Below are positions 1 through 5,513 of a stretch of 8,237 nt of DNA, piece by piece. Where the stretch lies: positions 1 to 8,237 of the forward strand of contig DUUS01000137.1 in NCBI GenBank assembly GCA_012841465.1, written 5' to 3'. How positions within the stretch are numbered: the stretch's first letter is position 1; each line of letters opens with the position of its first letter. This stretch comes from Mollicutes bacterium. GTDB taxonomy: Bacteria > Bacillota_I > Bacilli_A > RF39 > UBA660. A program made the position numbers and the translations under genes. The notes beneath the pieces were generated by a model. That model was given only the letters and a program-made list of their open reading frames with translations, had not been told where the DNA came from and ran no database searches.

Positions 1-203
1 AAGATTGTCGGTTTACCATTAGGAAAATATTCATTTTTATAAACATGAATATCCTTTGGTAATGTTTTTTCAAACTCTCTTACAATAAAAGGATGAATTT
101 TCTTTCTAAAATTAATCCAGCCCTTACCATAAGTCTTTGGAAGTGTATTAAATAACATCTTTATTAATCGTCTTTCGACATTTCTCTTAAAACTATCTTC
201 CAT
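1..203 (-). CDS. Partial CDS, N-terminal 67 codons; possible acyltransferase
   Basis: An open reading frame starts at ATG 203-201 and runs off the window edge with no stop, giving 67 complete codons. The start MEDSFKRNVE follows a G-run ribosome site (AAGGGGG, 215-221, 11 bases upstream). An in-frame ATG at 224-222 would add seven residues, but it has no Shine-Dalgarno sequence and its codons contain the G-run, so 203 is preferred. The visible part is basic and rich in aromatic residues, with no signal peptide or membrane helix. It ends in a stretch reading VYKNEYFPNGKPTI. This kind of lead-in is often seen just before the catalytic HX4D motif of lysophospholipid/glycerol-phosphate acyltransferases, but that motif would lie outside the window, so the function is a weak guess. 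The gene is separated from the upstream unit by a terminator and has its own promoter. Confidence 0.7.
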   Translation of the reverse strand, partial: MEDSFKRNVERRLIKMLFNTLPKTYGKGWINFRKKIHPFIVREFEKTLPKDIHVYKNEYFPNGKPTI

Positions 204-236
204 AATATTTATAACCCCCTTCATAAATATGAATAA

Positions 237-265
237 ATTATAGCATTATTTGACAAAAAATTCAA
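237..265 (-). promoter_or_regulatory. Sigma-A type promoter of the partial gene at 1-203
   Basis: Read on the minus strand, a -35 box TTGAAT (265-260) is followed by a 17-base spacer and a perfect -10 box TATAAT (242-237). A TG dinucleotide one base upstream of it makes an extended -10. The predicted start site is near 230, leaving a leader of about 27 bases that contains the G-run ribosome site. Confidence 0.75.
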
Positions 266-292
266 TACCTGGGAGATTTTTGTGAAAAACAC

Positions 293-320
293 AAAAAAAC
301 TTACCAATTAAGGTAAGTTT
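293..320 (-). terminator. Intrinsic terminator of the lipoprotein/secreted-protein unit
   Basis: On the minus strand a 9-bp perfect stem (AAACTTACC pairing with GGTAAGTTT, arms 312-320 and 297-305) with a 6-base loop is followed directly by a run of seven T, three of which belong to the stem. It begins 13 bases after the TAA stop of the gene at 334-1863. It should end that transcript before the next promoter at 237-265. Confidence 0.85.
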
Positions 321-333
321 GATAAATTTAATC

Positions 334-1863
334 TTATGAGTCCTCAGGCATGCCTACAAATTCGACTTCTCCAAGTTTAATATTAAATACTTGAACATTT
401 CCAGGTTCCCACTCTATAGTTACAGTGTGTTCTTTAACTCCATCTTCTTCTTGTTCGAATCTTGGCCAGTAGATAAAGTAATTAGCTCCTTCTTCTTCGT
501 ACTTAACTACTCCGTTCCAATCAAATTCACGATCCCCTAAGAATACTTTGGTTTTAGCAAGTAAGTATTGATGTTCATAATCTTCTGGTGCTGTAAATTT
601 AATTCCTTTACTGTAGTATCCTGCGTTTCTTCCGTTTTGAATGTCTGCAGCCTCATTAAATTCAAGATCACCTTTAATAGTAATAGTATTACCTTCTACA
701 GCATAATCAGCACCATGTCCTCCAATTGTTCCACTTGGACCATCAACAAGCACTATACCTTCTTGTAAATTTATAGTAAATTCTTGAACATTTCCTTCTT
801 CCCAAGTAACAGTTACTGTATGACCTTCAATTTCATCTTTAATAAATCTTGGCCAGTAAACAAAGAATGTATCTTCATCTTCAAATGTTACTTCCTCCCA
901 AGTCATAGTGTAGTCTCTATCAGAGAATTTTACAGTAGCATGATCTATTAAGTATTCGCGGGTATATCCTTCTGGCGCTTCAAATCTTACTCCGCTTATG
1001 TAATTTCCAGCTAATCTGCCGTTTTGTAAATCACCATCATGGTTTTTCCAAGATGCAGTACCAGTCAGGGTAATTGTATTGTCAACAACATAGCCTGCAC
1101 CGTAAATACTTCCTTTAGGAGAATCCGCAAATGTTACACCATCATCGGCTAATTTAACAGTAAATACTTGAACATTTCCTTGTTCCCACTTAATAGTAAT
1201 TGTATGAAGTTTAGGGCCACCTGGAATAAATCTTGACCAGTAAGTAAAGTGTGTTTCTTCACCTTCAGCTAATGTAACATCTTTCCAAGACATATCATAA
1301 TCTCTATCAGAAAATTTAACTGTAGCATTTTCTAATAAGAATTCTTTTGTATAACCTTCAGGAGCAGTTATTGTTATTCCTTTTGTATAATTTCCAGCTA
1401 AACGACCATTTTGTTTCGTATCATCAGCAGCTGCCCACTCTAAGTCTCCAGTTACTATTATAGTTTCTTCATCATCTTCAGCATGATTATAACCTGATCC
1501 TGTAATTGTTCCTTTTACTTCTCTATCATCAATATATTCTATTTCAAATATTTGATTTTCTTCAATGGTCATGTCTTCACCATTTGAACCACTTACCCAG
1601 TTATTATTAAAATCTTTGTAATAGATTTTCATATCATCTAATGTTGGTTTTTCACCTTCACCTAAGATAGTGCCAGCTGCTAACATTATCATTTCAATCG
1701 TTAGTGCTTCACCATCATTGGTAAACATATGAGTTCCAACAATGTATGTACCTGGTTTAACATCTGACTCTTTAAACTTAGTAGTACTTGCATCTACTAA
1801 AAGTGGAAATGCTAAAGCTAATATAAGTGTTATTAGCGAAAATAATTTATTTCTCTTTTTCAT
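334..1863 (-). CDS. Secreted protein with three ~130-residue repeat modules
   Basis: This encodes a 509-residue acidic protein of unrecognised function. Residues 1-25 form a Sec signal peptide: MKKRNK, then a hydrophobic core, then VDA, with likely cleavage before S26. There is no lipobox cysteine, LPXTG motif or C-terminal membrane helix, so release or non-covalent surface retention is expected. Residues 30-117 form a distinct N-terminal domain (KPGTYIVGTH, later IYYKDFNNNW). Residues 118-250, 251-377 and 378-506 are three copies of one module. Each copy carries NGRxAGxY, a TAPEGY-like segment, a SDRDY-like segment, xYWxRF and GNVQxF, and the strand-rich pattern suggests a beta-sandwich. The start follows a strong AAGGAGG site (1869-1875) that overlaps the stop codon of the upstream lipoprotein gene, which implies translational coupling. 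A surface-binding or adhesive role is an inference from architecture only. Confidence 0.9.
   Translation of the reverse strand: MKKRNKLFSLITLILALAFPLLVDASTTKFKESDVKPGTYIVGTHMFTNDGEALTIEMIMLAAGTILGEGEKPTLDDMKIYYKDFNNNWVSGSNGEDMTIEENQIFEIEYIDDREVKGTITGSGYNHAEDDEETIIVTGDLEWAAADDTKQNGRLAGNYTKGITITAPEGYTKEFLLENATVKFSDRDYDMSWKDVTLAEGEETHFTYWSRFIPGGPKLHTITIKWEQGNVQVFTVKLADDGVTFADSPKGSIYGAGYVVDNTITLTGTASWKNHDGDLQNGRLAGNYISGVRFEAPEGYTREYLIDHATVKFSDRDYTMTWEEVTFEDEDTFFVYWPRFIKDEIEGHTVTVTWEEGNVQEFTINLQEGIVLVDGPSGTIGGHGADYAVEGNTITIKGDLEFNEAADIQNGRNAGYYSKGIKFTAPEDYEHQYLLAKTKVFLGDREFDWNGVVKYEEEGANYFIYWPRFEQEEDGVKEHTVTIEWEPGNVQVFNIKLGEVEFVGMPEDS
346..1512 (-). repeat. Three tandem ~130-residue protein modules (coding)
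   Basis: The copies lie at 1114-1512, 733-1113 and 346-732 in transcription order. They align along their whole length and share NGRxAGxY, xAPExY, DRxxxxW, YWxRF and GNVQxFxxxL. Copies 1 and 2 are closest (both carry NGRLAGNY and VKFSDRDY); copy 3 has diverged (NGRNAGYY, LGDREFDW). The DNA has drifted at synonymous positions, so these are old duplications and not a recent tandem expansion. Confidence 0.9.
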
Positions 1864-1873
1864 AATTTCCTCC

Positions 1874-2854
1874 TTAATTTCTTACTTCAGTTATATCAAA
1901 TGTTTTTCCATCAATTATAACTGATAGTGTTTTGTTTTTATAATTTTCAAATTGTGCATTATTAATTTTTATAGATTTGGTACCAGATGAATATAGTCCT
2001 AAAACAAAGTCTCCTGAAACTAATTTTTCTACCGAACTTGTAATATCTTTATTATTTTTATAAACATATACAAGTGATTGTGGTGAAAAATTATCTACTG
2101 GAACAACTTTAATTGCATACTTATCTTGTACTGGTTCTGTTGGTACTTCTACTTTTAACCATTTTGCTTTTAATGTTAAATTAACATTAGTAGTCCAGTT
2201 GAAGTTCCATAGAGTATCTCCACTATACCATCCTAAGAATGAATATCCTTCTTTTGTAGGATTTTTTGGTCTAGTGATTCTTGAACCTCTATCAATAGTT
2301 TGGTTCTTTACATTAGATCCACCATCTGAATTAAATCTAATTGTTAGTTTATCACTTGGAGTTCCTTCATCTCTTTCCCACTTTGCTACTAAAGTAATAT
2401 CTTTAGTAATTTTAGTGTCAAAGTCAAATTCTTTATTATCAAGCATCCAGTATAGGAATGTATATCCTTCTCTTACTGGATCATTTGGTTTTCTTGCAAT
2501 ATCATTTTCTTCAACTTTTTGAGTGGTTATTTCATCCCCATTAGCTGGATTAAACGATACTGTTAAAGCATCTTCTGATATTTCACGGTAAACTGCTACT
2601 AAAGTGATATCTTTTTTGATTTTTGTAGAAAAATCAAATTCTTTATTATCTAGCTCCCAGCGAACAAATACATAGTTTTCTTTGTATGGATCAGCTGGTT
2701 TTGTAACTGTTTTATTTTTTTCAACTACAACACTTTCAACTGTTGTTCCCCCGCTACTATCAAATTTTACTGTAAATTCTTTTTTACCACAGCTAGTAGC
2801 AAATAATATTACAGATAGAATTATAGTAGTTAGTATTAATTTTTTAAATTTCAT
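1874..2854 (-). CDS. Surface lipoprotein with three InlB-type B-repeats
   Basis: This encodes a 326-residue predicted lipoprotein. Residues 1-21 are a lipoprotein signal (MKFKK, a hydrophobic stretch, then FATSC), with C22 as the lipidated cysteine; alanine at -3 is acceptable but not the commonest choice. Residues 26-90, 97-159 and 169-233 are three copies of the Listeria/Bacteroides B-repeat (Flg_new/InlB family): VxFxxxGG, KPxxPxxExYxFxxW and a closing ITLVAxW-like strand. Residues 246-326 form an unrecognised C-terminal domain (KYAIKVVPVD to the end), rich in strand and ending in a TFDITEV strand. B-repeats are beta-grasp-like spacer or ligand-binding modules found in adhesins. An upstream in-frame ATG at 2872 would add MKGDSN, but those codons contain the AAAGGAG ribosome site that serves ATG 2854, so 2854 is the better start. 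The gene is first in a two-gene unit and its stop overlaps the next gene's ribosome site. Confidence 0.9.
   Translation of the reverse strand: MKFKKLILTTIILSVILFATSCGKKEFTVKFDSSGGTTVESVVVEKNKTVTKPADPYKENYVFVRWELDNKEFDFSTKIKKDITLVAVYREISEDALTVSFNPANGDEITTQKVEENDIARKPNDPVREGYTFLYWMLDNKEFDFDTKITKDITLVAKWERDEGTPSDKLTIRFNSDGGSNVKNQTIDRGSRITRPKNPTKEGYSFLGWYSGDTLWNFNWTTNVNLTLKAKWLKVEVPTEPVQDKYAIKVVPVDNFSPQSLVYVYKNNKDITSSVEKLVSGDFVLGLYSSGTKSIKINNAQFENYKNKTLSVIIDGKTFDITEVRN
2156..2779 (-). repeat. Three InlB-type B-repeats (coding)
   Basis: The repeats lie at 2585-2779, 2378-2566 and 2156-2350 in transcription order. Repeats 1 and 2 share the near-identical segment LDNKEFDFxTKIxKDITLVA, and their DNA is also clearly similar (for example the stretches around 2430 and 2638). 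Repeat 3 is more diverged (GWYSGDTLWNF) but keeps the GG, KP.P..EGY.F and W positions typical of the family. Confidence 0.88.
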
Positions 2855-2860
2855 GTTTGA

Positions 2861-2869
2861 ATCTCCTTT
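2861..2869 (-). promoter_or_regulatory. Ribosome binding site that fixes the lipoprotein start
   Basis: AAAGGAGAT on the minus strand sits eight bases upstream of ATG 2854-2852 and lies inside the codons that would follow the alternative ATG at 2872-2870. No comparable site precedes 2872 (the upstream sequence is almost only A and T), so translation from 2854 is favoured. Confidence 0.8.
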
Positions 2870-2929
2870 CATATTTTAAAAATTTAAAGCAAATTTCATA
2901 AATTTTAAGTAACCACCACCCTATAGATT

Positions 2930-2954
2930 TATATTGTAAATGGGTTACAATATA
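2930..2954 (-). promoter_or_regulatory. 10-bp inverted repeat in the leader, candidate operator or hairpin
   Basis: TATATTGTAA and TTACAATATA are perfect 10-base arms around a 5-base centre (2940-2944). The element lies about +10 to +35 relative to the start site predicted from the promoter at 2971-2999. That is where a repressor dimer would block transcription, or where an RNA hairpin would protect the 5' end. No U-tract follows, so it is not a terminator. The strand is given for the transcript; the DNA element is symmetric. Confidence 0.6.
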
Positions 2955-2970
2955 TCTCTCCATTAAGTTT

Positions 2971-2999
2971 ATTCTAGCATAGTGAAAATTCAATGTCAA
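2971..2999 (-). promoter_or_regulatory. Near-consensus extended -10 promoter of the lipoprotein unit
   Basis: On the minus strand a perfect -35 TTGACA (2999-2994), a 17-base spacer and a -10 TAGAAT (2976-2971) with TG one base upstream make this the strongest-looking promoter in the window. The predicted start site is near 2964, giving a leader of about 110 bases to ATG 2854 that contains the inverted repeat and a GGGTGGTGG stretch (minus strand, near 2912-2920). Confidence 0.85.
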
Positions 3000-3069
3000 A
3001 CAAAATACAGGCATTTTAGAACATTTATTTTAAGGCAGATATTTAATATTACAAATTAATAAAAAGCGT

Positions 3070-3096
3070 AAAAAAACAAACTGTTAAAGTTTGTTT
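3070..3096 (-). terminator. Intrinsic terminator of the four-gene operon
   Basis: On the minus strand AAACAAACT (3096-3088) pairs with AGTTTGTTT (3082-3074) around a 5-base loop and runs into seven consecutive T (3076-3070). The first two bases of the stem are the last two bases of the TAA stop (3097-3095) of the calcium-repeat protein gene, so terminator and stop codon overlap. It separates the operon from the promoter at 2971-2999. Confidence 0.82.
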
Positions 3097-4378
3097 AATT
3101 TGGATTTAATATTACATCAACATGACCTACAAATAATCTTCCTTGATCTTCATTTTGAGGCTGACCAGTACCTTCTAGGTTCATCTCTACTCTGAATTTT
3201 TGAGTAACTCTAGGCATTATTAAGATGTTTTCAAAAATAGTAGCTGACCTTTTAGGCATTGTAGTTTTATCTAAACTAGGTCCACCATTTGAACCTACCA
3301 TAGTATATTTTAAATTATCAGTAATAAATGTATTAGTAGTTACATTCCATCTTAGTGAATAATAAATTGGATAGTCACTCATGTTTTCAACTATGAATTC
3401 TTTTACTGGTTTTTCATTTGTATGTCCTGGAATTGGTGGTTGATCATCTGGAAGCAGTCCTTGAACATTTACGGTTAGTCCATGCTCATAATTAATAATT
3501 AAGTATGGAGTTGCGGTTTCTACTTTACCTGTACCAGTTACGATAGAAGTACCAGTAGATAATCCATCATCTAGCTCATGAGCTTGGAGACATCTGTAAT
3601 CACATAGTCCATCACCGTTAGTATCACAGTTGATATCACATATGCCATCACCATCGGAATCAATATTTAAATCAGCTATTCTATCACCATTGGTATCCAT
3701 ATCAACATCAGGCACACCATCGCCATCTAAATCAATATTTAAATCTGGCCATCCATCACCATTTATGTCACAGTTAATATCACAAGGATTTCCATCTGTT
3801 GCATCATTTACTAAATTTGAATCAGCTATACCATCACCATCAGTATCTATATTAAATACTGATTTTCGGTTTCCTTTATAGTCAATATTTAAATCAGGAA
3901 TATCATCACCGTCAACATCAATATTTATATCTGCTACTCCATCATTATTAATATCAATGTTTATATCAGGAATTCCATCTCCATCAATATCTTTATTTAA
4001 ATCAGATAGTCTTAAATAATTAAATCCTGCATAAGTAGCTGCTATTACTGCAAAGATAAATAACCAAATTGAAAATATTACCCAGCCTATTCCCACTGGC
4101 TTTTTAGGAAGTACTTCAAATTTCAAACTTAGTTTTTCTTTAGATACTTTTAAATTATATGGCAGAAAAGTATAATTATCTTTAGCACTATAGGTAAGTC
4201 TGATTACTTTAGAAATATGTTTTTTTGATATTTTTAAATCATCTTGATAGATTTCTTTTAAAACATTTTCAACTTCACTATTTTGTTCTTCTGGTGATTT
4301 AACATTAAATTTAATTAAATCAATTTCTTGTTTTTCTCTTCCTATAATTGGATTTTCTTTTTCAGTTTTCTTTGCCAT
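3095..4378 (-). CDS. Single-pass membrane protein with extracellular DGDG calcium-type repeats
   Basis: This encodes 427 residues. Residues 1-94 are charged and predicted cytoplasmic, ending in KKP. Residues 95-119 are one membrane helix (VGIGWVIFSI onward). The positive charge before the helix predicts N-terminus inside, C-terminus outside. Residues 131-264 are eleven copies of a 12-residue unit of the form xDGDGxPDxNID, like thrombospondin type 3/dockerin calcium loops. Six cysteines (199, 203, 247, 251, 259, 263) lie in repeats 6, 10 and 11 and could form disulphides. Residues 265-427 look like a beta-sandwich ectodomain (YLIINYEHGL, FIVENMSDYP, FVGHVDVILN). There is no LPXTG motif. ATG 4378 is preceded by AAAGGAG with five bases between. 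The gene is last in the operon, 25 bases after the DUF2357-like gene. A role as the surface-facing component of an ATPase-driven complex is inferred from context only. Confidence 0.88.
   Translation of the reverse strand: MAKKTEKENPIIGREKQEIDLIKFNVKSPEEQNSEVENVLKEIYQDDLKISKKHISKVIRLTYSAKDNYTFLPYNLKVSKEKLSLKFEVLPKKPVGIGWVIFSIWLFIFAVIAATYAGFNYLRLSDLNKDIDGDGIPDINIDINNDGVADINIDVDGDDIPDLNIDYKGNRKSVFNIDTDGDGIADSNLVNDATDGNPCDINCDINGDGWPDLNIDLDGDGVPDVDMDTNGDRIADLNIDSDGDGICDINCDTNGDGLCDYRCLQAHELDDGLSTGTSIVTGTGKVETATPYLIINYEHGLTVNVQGLLPDDQPPIPGHTNEKPVKEFIVENMSDYPIYYSLRWNVTTNTFITDNLKYTMVGSNGGPSLDKTTMPKRSATIFENILIMPRVTQKFRVEMNLEGTGQPQNEDQGRLFVGHVDVILNPN
3587..3988 (-). repeat. Eleven 12-residue (36-base) DGDG repeats (coding)
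   Basis: Units read IDGDGIPDINID, INNDGVADINID, VDGDDIPDLNID, a degenerate YKGNRKSVFNID, TDGDGIADSNLV, a 14-residue NDATDGNPCDINCD, then five more regular units ending TNGDGLCDYRCL. Alternating aspartate/asparagine at loop positions 1, 3 and 5 is the calcium-loop signature. Repeat 4 has lost most acidic ligands and repeat 6 carries a two-residue insertion. Confidence 0.9.
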
Positions 4379-4403
4379 TGTAACTCCTTTCAGTTATTGA
4401 GGT

Positions 4404-5504
4404 TTATTTTAATATAAATAAAGCATCCTTCATTCTATTATTATGGTCATTTATGAAACTTTTATATGAAGATGTTATTGAACTTAGCTCTTTTTGTTTA
4501 AATTCAGTAGCTAATTTCAATTCTTCATTAAGCATTTTTCTTATCTCTGGTATATTACTATCATAATCTTTAGCTATATCAAAGATAAGTTTTTTAATTC
4601 CATAATACTTACCTTCTTCTTTTATTTTACCACTTTTTCTAGTATTTAAAAAGTGATAATTAAGATAATATGTCAAGAAGTAGTTTTTATCTAAGGCTGT
4701 GCTAGATAAATCTAAGGTTTCTTTATATTTTTTAAGAGGTGTTTCTACATTAAAACTTTCTAGAAACTCCCATAACTTAAGAGCATAAATATAATCTGTA
4801 TCTTTTAAAATTATATTTGTTCTTCTAATTGGTGATCTTACTGGAGTAGCATTTTTCATTGTTTTCATGAATGTTCCACTCATAAAGTCTTCTAATATTT
4901 CTTTTATATATTCGATTTTTTCTTTGATTTCAGTTGCTTTTTCACCTTGAACTGTTAAGTTTTCATAATTAGCAGATCTAAGTGATAATTCAAATGATAT
5001 ATCTTCTTCTTTTAATTTTGTTTTAGCTTTATAGTTTACAGTTTTTATTTCTTTTAAGAAAGATTCTTCATCTTCATATACTAATTGATTTTGAATAAAA
5101 GAATATAAATTATTTACAAGAGAATAGATAAATCTATTTTCATATAAATCAATTGTTTCTTCTCTAAATGTATTTAAAAGCTTAAGTGGTTTAATTGTTC
5201 CATCTTTATCAACATCTTGAATTAAATTAGTATTTTGAGCAAGATGTTTAATTGAATCTTCAGTTATTTTTTTAACCTTTTCAATTCTGATTACCTCTTC
5301 TTCTTGAACAATAAACTTCTTAGGATTTCTTACAATATTATCAATATAGGGAATCGCTTCATATATTTTATCAACCCATGAGAAATCAACGGTTATTTTT
5401 TCAACATAATTCTTAGCTGTTAAATTGGTCTTAGTTTGAGCTTCAAAAATTTCCGCATCACTAGTATTTACATCATTAATAATATTTATAAATCCTTCAG
5501 TCAT
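4404..5504 (-). CDS. DUF2357/McrC-like partner protein lacking a visible nuclease domain
   Basis: This encodes a 366-residue soluble, lysine- and glutamate-rich protein. Two stretches resemble the DUF2357 family, the usual partner of McrB-like ATPases. Residues 112-137 read TFREETIDLYENRFI, matching the family's ENRF helix. Residues 190-251 combine a long helix ending DFMSGTF with PVRSPIRRTNIILKDTDYIYALKLWEFL, matching the pattern of a proline/threonine strand, then DxxY, then a tryptophan helix. Family members normally continue into a PD-(D/E)XK nuclease; here residues 265-366 show no D...(D/E)xK arrangement and end in a probable coiled coil (about 318-352). The gene starts nine bases after the ATPase stop, with an AAGGTGAT site overlapping that stop, so coupled translation and a physical complex with the ATPase are likely. 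The DUF2357 assignment is from pattern memory, not from a profile search. Confidence 0.85.
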   Translation of the reverse strand: MTEGFINIINDVNTSDAEIFEAQTKTNLTAKNYVEKITVDFSWVDKIYEAIPYIDNIVRNPKKFIVQEEEVIRIEKVKKITEDSIKHLAQNTNLIQDVDKDGTIKPLKLLNTFREETIDLYENRFIYSLVNNLYSFIQNQLVYEDEESFLKEIKTVNYKAKTKLKEEDISFELSLRSANYENLTVQGEKATEIKEKIEYIKEILEDFMSGTFMKTMKNATPVRSPIRRTNIILKDTDYIYALKLWEFLESFNVETPLKKYKETLDLSSTALDKNYFLTYYLNYHFLNTRKSGKIKEEGKYYGIKKLIFDIAKDYDSNIPEIRKMLNEELKLATEFKQKELSSITSSYKSFINDHNNRMKDALFILK

Positions 5505-5513
5505 AATATCACC

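Noticed and set aside
568..768. Short plus-strand open frame opposite the secreted protein gene
   Set aside because: It has no Shine-Dalgarno sequence, low-complexity hydrophobic composition and full overlap with a well-supported gene.
334..1863. LPXTG or C-terminal membrane anchor on the secreted protein
   Set aside because: The C-terminus ends VGMPEDS with no sorting motif, hydrophobic segment or basic tail.
2199..2879. Plus-strand open frames opposite the lipoprotein gene
   Set aside because: They mirror the minus-strand B-repeats, lack ribosome sites and start in mid-gene.
2912..2920. Riboswitch or T-box in the lipoprotein leader
   Set aside because: The leader is only about 110 bases, with one simple hairpin and a G-rich stretch. 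No conserved riboswitch core or terminator/antiterminator pair is visible.
2930..2954. The inverted repeat as a transcription terminator
   Set aside because: No U-tract follows it on either strand and it lies just after a strong promoter start site.
3630..3881. Plus-strand open frame rich in serine and proline
   Set aside because: It is the antisense of the DGDG repeats; its repetitive composition follows from the minus-strand coding repeats and it has no ribosome site.
3587..3988. Regular 36-base spacing resembling a CRISPR array
   Set aside because: The units encode DGDG protein repeats in one frame, vary at synonymous and selected positions, and have no unique spacers between conserved repeats.
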